A stretch of DNA of 60,817 nt from Tubiluchus corallicola (GCA_030141605.1 JAQGDQ010000847.1:27501-88317); one strand, 5' to 3'; shown: positions 38,930-52,500, counted from the stretch's first letter. Program-made: numbers and translations. The notes: generated by a model from the letters alone, not told the origin.

Positions 38930-39600
38930 AAAACCTAAAACAGGGTCATTTCTTGCACAATACAATGATGACAGAGGTACAGCAAGAAACAGACTTGGGC
39001 ATTATATTTTCAACTGATCTTAAACTGGCAGCTCATATTTTAAACAATGTTAAAAAGCAAACGCTATTCTTGGAATGATTTACAGAACATTTTGTCACAG
39101 GCATGCAAGCATCATAATTGCACTTGATAGATCCAGAGTTCGCTCAGTCGTGGAATATGAAAGTCCCTTTTGAAATTCGCATTATGTAAGAAAACATTTG
39201 TTTGAAAGAAGATATCCAAAAAAGAGATGTGAGGATGATTTTTGGAATGCAAGGCTTGCAATACTGTCACTGTTTTCGGTCAACTAGAGCTACAAACTCT
39301 CATTACTAGAAGAACTTGTGCTGATTTAATTTAAGTCTTCAAGCTGATAAACGGCATGGACCTAGTTGTCTTTGGAAACTTCTTCGAGTTCCTGAATGCA
39401 AATAGTTTATCAAGACATCTCAGATTGCAGATATATATATATATAAAACAAGCTGGTCTGGATCTCAGAAAATTCTTTTTTAATGAGATAATTGTAACTG
39501 CCTGGAACGAGCTTCCTCAAACAGCTAGGGATGCATCTACAGTGAAGCAATTCAAACATGCTATTCAAGATAATGCAAATGGGTTGGAATAGCAGAATGT
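38930..39600 (+). mobile_element. Degenerate LINE reverse transcriptase C-terminal fragment
   Basis: In shifting + strand frames: DLGIIFSTDLK-like text near 38992, ANAILGMIYRTF (about 39056-39093), ALDRSRVRSVVEYE (39120-39160), and near the end KFFFNEIIVTAWNELPQTAR followed by STVKQFKHAI (39468-39570). This is the conserved C-terminal order of CR1/Jockey-type LINEs ('kanriLGmi.RtF', 'r...vr..leY', 'F..R....WN.LP'). Many stops and a small (TA)n insertion near 39430 show decay. Confidence 0.75.
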
Positions 39601-40757
39601 CAAATGGCTACCCGAGAAAGCTTTTTGCAAACACTCATGGAGATTTGTATGCTGAAAGTCACCATTTTGCTGTAATAGCTCAATCCATAAACCAACTATC
39701 AGCTCTTACATATTATACATGTACATACGCTAAATCTCTTTATGTTTTTATGTGTTGTGCTTGTGCCACAAATGAATTGCTAAATAGAAGTATGTATAAT
39801 ATAACTCTTAAGAGTTTTTTGCACATTAAGGTTATACATATGTGAAGGACAATTGGATGCAACTATATAAGGAGAGGGTAGCTGAAAAGTAACTAAAGAC
39901 AAGTAAAAAGTTAGATAACTCATTATTTAAGGTTTGTATTGTAGTTTGCTGCTTACCTGGTTAAAGCCGGTTAATACATGAATTGTGAGTGGCTCCGAAT
40001 TTTTTAGAATTTTTTACCAGTGCCCATACATCCACGCTTGTGCACACAAGTTTAGTGGAACGTTCTGAGATTCAATCTTTGTCTACGATATGAGCCATGA
40101 ACTGAATGATCGATTTGGCAAATTACGTGTGTAATATTACTGAAATTCGTTTACAAAATTTACAGTAGTATCTATTTCAAAATTCATTCATCCTTCAACA
40201 GTTTAGACTGGCCCAAACAACCAAGCAAAAAGTAGGTAATGAAGTACTAGTACATTGAAATAATAATGTTGATTATTTTGCCTTGATAACCTATTGAAAT
40301 TTGAAAAAGCTTATTTGCAATAGGGTCTCATGCTGGTTATCATTTGATCCTCACTCATTTACTCATGTATGAGCACCAGACTAGACACTTTCAGCAACAG
40401 TACTTTTAGACCAATTCCAAGTGTCTACGACATCGCATGCCAGTGAATCTCTTCACAGAGATAACATCAGTCCTAACTGATTGCTGTTAAGTGCTTTAGA
40501 AGAATGACCTACTTGATTTTTGCATTAATTGTTACTGATGTCTTGAACATTCTTTGCGGTCTTATTCATTAGACTTGACTGTGAATCTTCTCATAAAAGT
40601 ATGTAAAAAGTATGTTGCAGTAGTTCGGCACAAATGCATTATTTACATGTTTTTTCCTAATGCCAGCATGAGCTGATTAACTTAACGTATTTCTTTCCTC
40701 ATGACTCATCATATTTATCTGTCCCGCAAAAAATTGAGCTTGCACTAGCAAAATTTC
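39601..40757. other. Intergenic, 5' flank of DOLK
   Basis: AT-rich, no gene seen. The DOLK promoter should lie in its last few hundred bases, but no TATA box or initiator can be singled out. Confidence 0.35.
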
Positions 40758-42335
40758 ATGTTTTACAGAGTATTCGTCACTGTCACCACATTTTGCCTGA
40801 TGGATGCTTGCAGAATTCGTCAGTTTCTTGAACTTCTCATTGTCATGGCAACACTGATGACAACATATGCCACTAGTGATGGAAAGCTACTTTTTCACCA
40901 GTTCTGCCTTTGTGTGGCACTTCTCCTAGCATTACTGTCTAACATTTGCTGGAAAATTTGGAATAAAGAAAAGAGCTCATCAACTAGAAAAGAAACACAC
41001 TTGAGAAAATGTGAAACAGATGGACTGTGGTGCTTTATTCTTGTTCCTCTGTGTCTGGCAGATTCCACCAACCAACTAACTTCGTTAATTTGGATGATGT
41101 GTTCTGCCTCCATAATAAGACACACTATATTCATACATTTAATTTTTAGTCATAGTGCCATACTATCTGCCACATTGGTGTCTGTTGCAAGCACTTTCAT
41201 GCTGCCTTTAAGTATGCTTGATGTACAAGAACTTGCTGTTTGGATAATTATTTTGCTGTTCTACTTTGCAATAGCAGAAATATTGTTGAAAATGTGTCCT
41301 GGAAGCTTCACGATTGGAGAGGTTGTAATAGTGGCACAGTGTATAATATTTACTTGTTGTGAATTGTGTATTAACATTATGACCAAGTTCGACTCCATGA
41401 ATCATTTTGATGTTCCCAGCACTGTGAAATTAAAAACTTTTCCAGATGTTGTTTCTGTAAATCAAACATTGCTGTTCACTGCTATCCTACTGATAGTGAC
41501 TTTGTTTATGCTACAGCATAATAAACAAGTTACAACATTTTATATTATTGTCGCTTGTATAGGAGCAGTTGTTACATTTCCTATACTGACAATCCTACTT
41601 CAGCAGCTACCACACATGTGGCTTATTAATCACATAGTGACTGGCAATTTTCTTCTGCTTCCATTTTGGATTGTTTTTTGTCTAGTGGCTGTGTTTATTG
41701 TGTCACATTATCAAACACAACAAGTTCAAGCTTCAACAAGAGCTAGGAAACTCTTCCATTTGTTGGTAATCATAATTTTATCTCCTGGCATCTATTTTGA
41801 TAAAAAATTGACAATTTTAGCATCTGGTGTAGCTCTGTTTGTGCTTGTCTTGTTGGAGTGCATTCGCGTCTACCGTATACCACCTTTAGGAGAAATAATT
41901 CATTATAATCTTCAGATGTTTAGAGATGATAGAGACTCTAATATCATACTGAGCCATATCTATCTACTGTTTGGTTGTTCAGTACCATTGTTCATGTGTG
42001 GATCCACTGACCATATCATCTTGTTGCATTCTGGAATTATTTCACTTGGTGTTGGAGATGCCATGGCTTCAGTCGCTGGTTCTTACTTGGGCAGGCACTA
42101 TTGGCCTGGAACAAAGAAAACTATAGAAGGAACATTGTTTGCCATTGTTACGCAGTTATTGTGCTCATTGCTTATCCTGTGGATGTTCAAAAGTTCACAG
42201 TTGTCATTTTCCCTGTTGTTGTCATTAACATGGTGTTTTACGCTTGTGTCATTGGTGGAATGTTTTACTGATCAAATTGATAATCTGATATTGCCATTTA
42301 TTTCTTTTGCTGTGTTAAAAGGCCTTCACGTGTAA
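40758..42335 (+). CDS. DOLK: Dolichol kinase, intronless
   Basis: ER multi-pass membrane enzyme that phosphorylates dolichol with CTP to dolichyl phosphate, the lipid carrier for N-glycosylation, C- and O-mannosylation and GPI anchors. 525 residues in one exon; human DOLK has 538 and is also intronless. A dozen or so hydrophobic segments cover the protein. The CTP-binding region is at about residues 433-460: GDAMASVAGSYLG, then GTKKTIEGT, matching the kinase family's D..A...G...G..KKT.EGT signature. The C-terminal DQIDNLILP matches the family's conserved DN.xLP segment. ATG 40758 was used; ATG 40800 (MDACRI) is an alternative start, and the N-terminus is poorly conserved. A polyadenylation signal AATAAA lies at 42621. 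It sits head-to-tail with APH-1. Confidence 0.95.
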   Translation: MFYRVFVTVTTFCLMDACRIRQFLELLIVMATLMTTYATSDGKLLFHQFCLCVALLLALLSNICWKIWNKEKSSSTRKETHLRKCETDGLWCFILVPLCLADSTNQLTSLIWMMCSASIIRHTIFIHLIFSHSAILSATLVSVASTFMLPLSMLDVQELAVWIIILLFYFAIAEILLKMCPGSFTIGEVVIVAQCIIFTCCELCINIMTKFDSMNHFDVPSTVKLKTFPDVVSVNQTLLFTAILLIVTLFMLQHNKQVTTFYIIVACIGAVVTFPILTILLQQLPHMWLINHIVTGNFLLLPFWIVFCLVAVFIVSHYQTQQVQASTRARKLFHLLVIIILSPGIYFDKKLTILASGVALFVLVLLECIRVYRIPPLGEIIHYNLQMFRDDRDSNIILSHIYLLFGCSVPLFMCGSTDHIILLHSGIISLGVGDAMASVAGSYLGRHYWPGTKKTIEGTLFAIVTQLLCSLLILWMFKSSQLSFSLLLSLTWCFTLVSLVECFTDQIDNLILPFISFAVLKGLHV

Positions 42336-42879
42336 ACACTAAACAGTGAAGTGATCAGCTAACAAATTAAGTTATAATGCTTTAACTTTAATGTTTGAGT
42401 CTGAGAGACCAAGTTGAATGGTAATGCTTTAGTTTCCTCTTATGACTTTGCATGCTATTGGGTATAGTTTGCTGATTACAGAAGAATCATGTGTCATGGG
42501 TCAGGAATGATTAATGATGTACTAATTGTTTGAAAAATTTTAAACATTGATGATTCTGGAATTGACTTGAGTTGTCATTTATCTATCAAATTCTTTTCTT
42601 GTTTTCGTTATCATTTCTACAATAAATTTTTTATAAGTTTTTGCAAGCAGCATGTATTGGCCTTTTCTACCTTACCTAACACTTTATCTCGGTTTCCCAG
42701 TAGTTGCACAGTGTACTCAATCTGAATTTGAAATTTGAGATTTAATAAATTTAATTTTGAGGCAATACAATTGTAAACTGTGGAACACTGGTAACGGATT
42801 CTGAAAAGTGATGCCATTATGACACACTAGGTGGAATTACAGTAATAGCTTATCACTGTATCCTATACTACGACCAGAT
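42336..42879. other. DOLK 3' UTR and flank
   Basis: AT-rich 3' UTR with AATAAA at 42621 and a second at 42743. No other feature. Confidence 0.5.
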
Positions 42880-43152
42880 GCTTTAGCCTAGTGTCAGTGT
42901 GTCAGCTTTCCATCTGGAAGGTCGTGAGTTCGGTACAGTGGATGTGTAATATCAAAGACTTTAAAAATGATGCCTACTGCTGCCCTGCCAGGGGCGTGGT
43001 ATTTAGGGTAAAAGTGGGGTAATAATAGTCTCTGTTATATAGTTGTAGGTTGTTATTTACAGTCGGCGATAATAGCTTTTTGTGCTAATGTTAATTGTTC
43101 ACCCAAAAGCCGACTTTAAATAAAGATTATTATTATTGTTATTATTATTATA
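42880..43152 (+). mobile_element. tRNA-derived SINE with (TTA)n tail
   Basis: A tRNA-like head at about 42886-42945 has an A-box-like TAGCCTAGTGTCAG, an anticodon-arm-like CTTTCCATCTGGAAGG and a B-box-like GTGAGTTCGGTAC. About 150 bases of unrelated body follow, then a 3' end TTTAAATAAAGATTATTATT extending into a TTA microsatellite. This head-body-microsatellite layout is standard for tRNA SINEs mobilised by CR1/L2-type LINEs. Confidence 0.65.
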
Positions 43153-43728
43153 TATAAAAAAACTAGACATGAGAATATAGCTATAGTAAGTCGAAAGTAA
43201 AGACTATACACTTCTGCACTGGCTTTGTGGCACTGATGTGAAAATGTGGCGTCATTTAGGCTCTAAAAGGCTCTAAAAAAGATGTTTGTTGCTTTTAGAC
43301 ATTTTGATTTTTTGACATCGTTTATATCTGAGAACTTTTATGCAGTTTGCAATGACGGTGCAGTAAACTGTTTTACATAACTAATTTTGTTATAAAAACT
43401 AATCTGGTAATGTGATAATGTAGTTTTATACTTGATTCTTGCTAACACTGACTTTAGCAAAAAATGAGAAGAGTGATCCAGAATCTAATATAATGAGGAA
43501 ATATAATAAGCAAAAGAGTTTGTGAGCTAATATTTCTCCCAACTTCTAGCATGAAAGACTTATCAGAACAGTCAGAACACAAATGCAAGTTGTTTTCTAA
43601 ATCTTGTTTGCCATTAACATGCACAGAATATATTAACTATCATAGTAGTTAATAAAAATTGAAATTCTTGCAAATTTTATTTTCTGATTTCTTAAATATA
43701 AAGTAATTTAATATTTTATTTTTTCCAG
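43153..43728. other. 5' region of APH-1 (promoter, 5' UTR exon or intron)
   Basis: A pyrimidine tract and CAG acceptor end at 43728, upstream of the APH-1 start codon, so the APH-1 5' UTR appears to be split by an intron whose 5' exon lies in or before this stretch. Confidence 0.45.
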
Positions 43729-43773
43729 ATTTTAACTGAAAGGAAAACGTTTTATTACACCATATCTGCAATC

Positions 43774-46700
43774 ATGACTGTTATGGAATTTTTTGGTTGC
43801 ACTTTCGTTGCATTTGGTCCACCATTTGCAATGTTTCTTTTCACAGTTTCGGATGATCCACTGAAAATTATCATTTTTATTGCAGGGTATGCTTTGTTAT
43901 AAGTAGCACTTTTATTGACTTTAAATTTCTTGCTTCAAGTGAAGCATCATTTTTTAAATCACTTTTGTACTGGGTACTTATTACTAATGTATTAGACCAT
44001 GTTTAGTGAGTCACTCCGTCAAAAGTGGAGATTATACTAAATATGCAGTCTAATTTGTAATGCATTAATGTATGTGTAGATTAGCAATACAAGTTCCTCT
44101 AATCAAGTTTCATACAGTATATGGATTGACATCTGAATAGCACATATTTGAATAGCTGCTCATAAAGCCAAAACTGGTTATTAAAAGATTTGATAATTTG
44201 CAGTTTGTAACAACTAATAACTTTGTACTAATAATTGGTAAATCGGATTGATTTGCACTGTGCATGTTGAATTTTAATTGCACATTTAAAGGTGTGACCA
44301 ATTTTGCCAATTGCTGGTGAAACTGTTCATTTATTTTTATTTGATTCACTTTATTGCTGTTTTAGGGCATTTTTCTGGCTAATGTCATTACTGTTATCTT
44401 CTGTACTGTGGTACGCTGTCGTGCCGTTACGAGAACAACTTGCATTTGGACTCGTCTTCAGCGTCATTTTTCAGGAGTTGTTTCGATTTGCATATTATGT
44501 CCTTCTTCGGTACGGAATTCATTTGTTTAGTTTATTGCATTATTCATGCATACATGCAATGAATGTATACATGCATTATTTTCTGGAGATTTTGTAATTA
44601 TTTTGTGTAAGTCCATGTTACGAGATGCTGTTATAAATATTTTAATGTCTAAAGAAGCCAGCTTGCATTTTTCCAGAAAAGCAGAATCCGGATTAAAGAA
44701 AGTTAGTGAAACAGGAGCTGACCCAGGTCATCCCTATGCTATGACAAAAGCTGCTGTGGCATATGGTAAGCTGTTTGTGTCATCGCTTTACCTTAAAAGT
44801 TCTAATTTTGCTTTGCTGATAACACTGCAGCCCAAAAACACAGCAAGCATCTTTGTTTTGTAGACACCTACTGCAGCTATTCCATTTTTATGTTAACCAG
44901 AAAGCCACATTTCCTGTAAAGGGCAAGATACCCAAGAACTCACAGTGCTTAAAACTGTTTCCAGAACAGATGATTCGACTGTTAGGAAACATTAAATACA
45001 GTTAATGACAGCTCAATTTTTAGAAATCCTTCTAATATTTCTTTCATTTAAGAAAGCCTTTTTGTCTGATGTGTAAGCCTGGACGTAACGCCAGCACTAG
45101 TTTCATCTTACTGTCTGGCAAAGATTATTGCTCTGCAGTGACAGCAATGAAATGAACCGTGAATCCTTCATGTTACACTTACCAGTATTGTATACTTTAT
45201 AGAATTTCTTTTTAAATTTTTCTTTGCTTTGATGGTTTTGTGTTGGAGTTTTGCTTCCATTTATTATTATATTCTTACTTACTGATGTTATTTTTCGTGA
45301 TTGGCAACTTTATTTTCCTGGTACCCGACTGTGTTATGTTTTGAACAGTTTGTTTGCATTTTTGCCATTTAGTTATTAAGTTAAGTTCTGTTTTGTTAAT
45401 TTTTAGACTGAAAATGGTTAGTAAGCTGGCTGCGATTTTGTCAAAATTGTTTGACGTCTGTTCATAACAGGCATTGTTGTTTTTGAGCTTGACAGCTTTT
45501 ATTTTCAAGCATGGGAAAACTTTAATAAAAGTTTTTTTTGTTTCTAGTTGCAGGTCTAGGGTTTGGTATGATGAGTGGTGCATTTTCATTAGTAAATGTT
45601 TTGGCTGATTCGGCTGGTCCAGGTACTGTTGGTATTACTGGGAACTCTCAGTACTTCTTTCTTACATCAGGTAATAGCAGTGCAAGTCTTTTTTTGCAAA
45701 GTAAAAATAATCAATGTCACTTAGCAAGTATTGACTGCATACCCTATCCACCTTACACAGTAAAGTGGTGCATCTTAAAAATTGCACCATCGGTGTTCTT
45801 GTTTGTATTTGAATTATTGAATAGGCATTAACATATGATTCCTTTGCTTGCTAAACAGTGGTGGCACAGTTATGTTTCAATTTGTTATAGAACCTAATTT
45901 TCAGATTCTGTTTTAAGTTGTTTTTGAACAGTGAGACTGACTTATCATATGACTCAACTAGGTACAAGGTTAGCACGTCTACCAGCTCTACTAAAAGCAC
46001 ATGAAATATTTGTCTTGATAACCTCCATTGATAGTTTGACTTACAACATAATATAAAACATCAATTTATTCATCTTACAAGCATTTTTCTCGAGTTTCTA
46101 AGCTGATCTGATCTTTTTTGTAAACGTCTTATGTGGGGAAAACATACTGACTTAGCCTACTTAGCTATTTAAACAACCAAATATTGCTCTCAAAACTAAA
46201 GTGACTTGAGCTTAACAGGATCATCTAAATTACGCTCAGGTATAAATACATGTAAAAGCAGTAATAATGGGCAAGATCATTTGCAAATTTGTTATAATTC
46301 TTTTATGTAATTGTGAAAGTCACTGTCAAAATAATGTAGTTTCAAAAGTATTATATCTATGTATTTTAATACATATTTAACCATTCAACAACACTTATTT
46401 TTAATGAACTGCTTATCTGCAAAAATTCTGTATTTATCAGGTGCATCTTCACTACTTTATTTTCTTGTTTTCTTCCAGCATTTCTAACACTTTGCTTTAT
46501 TCTCCTGCACACATTCTGGAGTGTTGTGTTTTTTCATTCTCTTGACAAAAAGAACTATCTCGGTGTCATACTTGTCATCAGTAGTCACATGATCGTATCT
46601 TGCTTGGTGAGTTATTTTCTTGGAATAATCAAACGGATTAATCAAATATTTATTGCAAATAGAAATTAGTTTGTAATTAAATATTTTTTGCATTTTAAAA

Positions 46701-47449
46701 ATATGTATTGCACCTGATCGCACTAACATATGTACAAGGTATAATGCTTGAGTTTTTCAAAATCTAATTCTCAGTCTTCAATTATAATTATACTATTATT
46801 TTGCCTTCATTTTACATGATAAATGGCTGTGCATTTTACACTTTGCATTGCACTAGTCCTGGCTTCGCTTGCCAGCAGCTTAGTACTTAATTAAAACAAG
46901 TTTGCAACAAAAAATCTAACGAAACATTTAATGCAGATAACCATTTTTAACAAGCTCATCAAAGAAAAGCTTTGCTTGAGCACAACATTTACAAAACCTC
47001 GATCGGAGAATATAAACATTTTAAGCAGCGACTTGTTGTTCACTTTATAATACACTCTCATTAAAATGATTTCCATTGAGTATTAATGTTTTGGCACTTG
47101 AAATTGCTAAGTACACAACTTTATTATGCTGGTCATATGATTTTATATTTTGCTAAGACAATCGGACTTTGCTTTATGAAAACAATCAAACCAGTAGTAT
47201 CTAATGACACATGAAAATTTCAACTTTGCAACTGTCATATCTGTATCATTACTGTGGCATGGAATTAATCTTTAATTTACACTATTTCAGAGTTTGTTGA
47301 ATAAGGACGAACAATACTTGGGTAGTATCATCCCCTCTTATGCCATAATGATGGGAACGTGTGCATATGCATACTACTTAGCAGGAGGAGCATTTGTAAA
47401 CATACAGAATTGTCTGCAGCCAAGATCAAGAGCATTCCATGTTTATTAG
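43774..47449 (+). CDS. APH1: Gamma-secretase subunit APH-1, six coding exons
   Basis: Polytopic scaffold subunit of gamma-secretase (with presenilin, nicastrin and PEN-2), which cuts Notch and other membrane proteins within the membrane. Exons 43774-43886, 44366-44509, 44677-44765, 45548-45670, 46479-46606 and 47291-47449 (phases 2, 2, 1, 1, 0) give 251 residues; human APH-1 has about 247-265. The N-terminus FFGCTFVAFGPPFAMFLFT matches the first membrane segment. QELFRFAYYVLLRKAE matches the QEVFRFAYYKLLKKA region. GLGFGMMSG keeps the GxxxGxxxG assembly motif. HTFWSVVFF and SSHMIVS keep the two histidines needed for complex activity. The C-terminal tail is short. ATG 43774 was used; ATG 43783 would give a start as close to the human protein. 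The 5' UTR probably contains an intron. AATAAA at 47477, 28 bases after the stop. Confidence 0.97.
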
Positions 47450-49598
47450 ACTTTACACATTATCATAATTACTGGAAATAAATCTGCTTAAGCATAGTAT
47501 TACTTTCATCTGTTCGTTAAAAGCATTGTAAACGGTATAGCCTACTACTAATTTGCTCTTAAATAATTTAGTAAAACATTGTTAACTTTTGACAGCATTT
47601 TTTCAACCTTGTAAGTGTAAGTGATTCCCCAATTCACACTTATATGTAAAAAGTATGTAAATAATAAGTATTTATTAAAAAAAATATTAGAATAATTTAT
47701 ACTTTGTAGTTTAGCTTGTGCTTCACTAACCTATTACAAATGACATTCATTTCTACTTTTATGAACAATATAGCAACAACATAAAAAGTTTTTGCTAAGA
47801 ATGTATAACAAGTTGATATAAAATAGTCAGATAGTCATTCAATGCGTATCAAAAAATATATTTCGAACACTAAATACAGACTATCTGCAACAAGCAGATT
47901 TTGAATGTGGAAGTGTTTTCGTTATTAAGGTGGTTAGTTTTCAGGACATAAGCCAGACACGTATGAGAATCTATTGGCACACTTACTGTGTATGAATTGT
48001 GATAATATTTTCAGATATAAAATAATTATATGAAATGTAATAACATCCTCAGCATTTCTAGACCATTTTCAAAGTTCTGATATGGGGCTGAAGATTGCTT
48101 AAAATACGACTGAAACACCAGCAACTTATGAAAACATATCATCTAAAAACTTGCGATGACAAATGTAAAGTTGAGTTTATTTAGTATTAGAACTCATTTG
48201 AGGTTGCAGGAATGTTGCAGGTCAATAGGTGGCAGTTTGGGAGCACTGTCAATTGGATTAGCTTTTTATGACTACAGTGCACCACATGAGTAATACACTC
48301 AAGGTTGTAGGTAAAACTCTATGTATTCTAACAACTGCCATCTCAAACTCATTGAGAGGAGCTTTTCACTTAATTCATTGTTATGTTCTGGCTACACATT
48401 GTTAAGATGAGTTAACAATTCCCACATTCATTGTAGGAATGCAACCACATTAACACCATTTTCTTGCTACCCAAATTACAGTCATCTAATGGCCAGCAAG
48501 ATAATGATGGACTGTGACTGTGAATGAGGTAGTAGTTAGAGCAATACTGAGTCAACAACTACACTGTACTAGAAAATAAATCATTGTGTACATGTTTGTA
48601 AAGAATCACTTTTGTTGTTACTCCTGTTCATGACTTGATGCTTTTTTATTTGCATGGTTTACATCAACATCCTCATGAAATTATACCAACTTGAAAAGCA
48701 AAGCAAAATACCATGTTAAAACTGACGACACATTTATTAGATTAGAACATACTTCAGTAATAGTGTATTATAAACATAAACGGCTTTACAGCATGTATGA
48801 GTGTTTCTGAATACACTCTTGGTACCTAACCCACACAGTATTGGCTACTAGATCTAAATGAATACAAGTAAGTGAAGACACATGCATCACAATAAAGTTA
48901 TTAATAAAAGGAGATCTGTCAATAATTAATGCATCATATAAGCTTGCCAAAGATTAATGAATGTCAGTCAACTGTGAACAATCAAATGGAATTTTCAGGT
49001 CAATGATTAAATAAAGATTTGCAAGTGCAGAATGTTTATTTACTTAACCATATTACAAGGGGTGATTAAGGTTTTCTATAAAAATAGATGTTTTGTTAAT
49101 TAGGCAAGTAGACCGGGTAACACAGGCCAAACAATAATAAAATTTACAATTCAAAGGATTGTTACAGATTACTGTTTACTTTATACAACGTATTATAACA
49201 TATCCACTCTTAAAGCACGACATGTATAAGTAGATTCACCGTCAACAATCAATTATACTATATTATACATTCTAAGTTAAATATCTCATTTCAAACACAG
49301 TGTTAAAAACAACTGCAATTCTATTTTCAAAATAATAATTTAAAATTACACATTTATTTCACTTACTTATTCATTAGCACTGCACCAAATCTAAAACAAA
49401 TTTTTACATAAGTACTTTACAAGGAAGGCAATTGCAACAGTAGTGCTATTTTAACTAGTTAAAATGCGGTTTCTGATAAATTCAGCAAAACAGATTTTTC
49501 AGTAACTACGTGTTTAATTCAAATAATAAATTTTGACTGCAACACAATTTAACTGCAAATAAGTTATCTAGGTTTAAAACAGTTTTATATAATATGGT
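47450..49598. other. Convergent intergenic region between APH-1 and SERINC
   Basis: AT-rich 3' flanks of two convergent genes. APH-1 polyadenylation signal at 47477; a minus-strand AATAAA (reads tttatt at 49353-49358) lies about 240 bases past the SERINC stop. No gene seen between. Confidence 0.5.
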
Positions 49599-52500
49599 TT
49601 AGAATTCGCGATTCGTTAGAACCATTGGCGCAATAAGTGTCCATATGTACAGTACAACGCAGAGCCAGCTGCTTATAATTTTCACCCAAACTGATGCTTG
49701 ATTTGCATAAAGTGTCTCCAACGTGGCTTCAGACGGCCTAAAATAAACAACAAAATTTTGCACTCAGTTATTTATAACATCCTAGAGCCTTTTAAAAATA
49801 AAAAAAGCACACTAAAAATTATTTTTGTTTTGATGCATCAAGGTAGTTACACGTCAGGCCTTGGTGCATGGGTTAGTCAGTAAGATGGTTTCATTAATTG
49901 TCATAATAAAGGATTAGGACAACACAAGAAATCTAGAAACGACTGAACAGCAGAACAAGGGCAAGTATTAAGAACAAGTCCGCGAGAGCACCATGCAGAG
50001 GGTGGCACATGAGGGGTGACGAATTTATATCATTTTTTTCTAACATGAAGGGCGACCCCCCAAAACCATGTAACCAAGATATCAAATCGATCGAGCTACT
50101 ATTAGCAGAGAAATGACCACATCAAGAAATTGACCTCAAAAGAGGCAAAAAATCGCTATTTTGGGAGGTTATTTTAACTTTTTCTCCTGTATAAACTATT
50201 ACAGATGGGTCGATGTAAGTTGGCTGGTACATAGACCCAGACATTGTCTTCTGCTATCCTAACTTTTTCTGACATACTATTAATAGTATCAGAGAACGGG
50301 ATTTTTCAAATTTGGCTCTTTGTTAAGAGTCCAGGGAGAGGTTAAGTTGTAAGGTTCATAACTCGTCCACTGCGGGGCTACAGAACTTCTGGTTTTCATG
50401 TATGTGTTAACCATCATCCTCACTAATAATATAAAAAAGAAAATTTGCTGGAGCCTGTTTCAGTATTTAGCACTGGCACTTTAAAATTTCACAAAAATCA
50501 GCAAAATTCGCCTTTTTTGTAGTTTTCAATATTTTCTCTATCTATATGTTGGATTATAAGTGACAAATCTGTATTCTAAATTTCATGAAAATGCACGAGC
50601 TGAGATAATATCATGAATGACATTATATAAAGGGAGCACTGTTAGAAAAAATTGCCATATCAACACACTTTTTTACTTTGCATAGTAATTCCGTCCATGT
50701 GTAAAAAGTAGACATACTTGGCTCAGGTCGTATATGACAGTAGGCATTTAGCCACGTTTAACCTGCATTTTCTGTGACTAGTGCTCTAATTTCCTAGCAG
50801 CAATAGATTCCTTTGCCATGGAAATTGCTAGAAATTTGCGAATTTCATCTTAGATTGGTTTAGTTATGTCGGAATTTTCATATGACTACAAATATGAATA
50901 ATTGCCTCTTCTGATGGATTTCAGGACAGGACATCATGCATGCCCCTAGTACCGAGTCCGACCCCGATTCAGGGCATTCTCTACACACCGAATCGTTAAT
51001 GGTTACAAGGAAAGACTAAACAACAAGCCCTCTAATAGAAAAGAAGTACCGATTGTTAAGATTGAGAGTCATTGCTAGCGAAAGAATCTGACAACACTCG
51101 GTACATACATATAAGATAGAAATCCGTTCATTTTTATATATCCGTTCATTTTTTATACTTTTTGTATGAATAAGCTTCATGGCTATACATAGAAGATTAT
51201 GAATATCAGTACAAAAATGAAAAACTACAAAACTCTGTCAGAATTCATTTCTCTAAGTCCAAAATACTGTTCTTATTGTAACAGCATAATCCTATCACTG
51301 AAGAGTAGTACAAGTAATCAAAACCATAATATCTAAATAACAGAGAAAGAATTATCAATGCAGATAGATCACTAGAAGATAGATAAAAATATAGACAGAT
51401 ATATCATGGGGAAAGTGATAAAGTGAAAATCTTACAGTCTAAAACATGAGACAATATAAACGTATGGGCCACTTCTAGGGGGATGGCGGTGATATTTAGC
51501 TCAGAAAATTTTTCTTCGCCTAAAATTTATTTGTGGCACAAAATCGATACTTCTGACAAAAAATATTAATAGTGTGATTGAATGATTGCGCCAATGGCAC
51601 AAAAATTTTCGATGTTTTACAGTCAAAAAATCACTGGACAAATGATATCAAGTCTGTCCCATATTTTTTGGGGATTCGCTCAGATTTAGGGCAATTGTGT
51701 CCTGGCTTGTACGCCTATGTAAGACGATGAGTAATAACTAGGTAATAACCTGTACATAACATTTACAAAGCATAGAAAATAAACAGTACATAAAACTATT
51801 TCCAGTCCTTGCAAGAAGCAATTTCCATTCCGTAGATATTTCATTTTTTTGTAGATGGAAGCGCTCTAAATGCGGTCCAGTGTCTTTAGTACAGGCTAAC
51901 AGATTCACAATATTCATTTCGTGCGGATAACTAGTCAGAATACCGCATTTAATGCTGGTAAACAGACCAGAAAACGAACATTTTAGTTCAGCAGTCGACG
52001 CCATCTTAAATGCTGGAATCCAATCCTGTCAGTAGTTTAACCAATGTGCTGGCCAGGCCCCTATTAGCCAAAGATGAATATTTATGATGTTTTGAAGTAT
52101 TTTGACAAGATTAGACAACTTATGTTTACCTACACGAAGTTTTTTGATGAACGTTGTTACCTATATTTTCACCCTGATATATTCCTCTTTCAGAGGTCAT
52201 TTATAATAGGGTGGAAATTCGCTCCATCGAAATTGTCACTGCAGCATAGTGGGATGGGATGCTCTATTCACATACATATCGATATTTTTGTCCCTGCCCC
52301 CGCAGTGGGTGAGATAAGACTTTGAAATGACTGAATATTTGCATCTTGTGCGTAATACGAGCTTAAAGACCCCCAGTAGAGCCGAAAGAGGGGGGTTTGC
52401 AACAAAAGTCGAAATGTCATTTTGGAGAAGATAACAAGATCCAATACTGTGCAGAGTCAGATCTATTCAAACTCAGTGGTTGCTGCATGGCTAATCCTTC

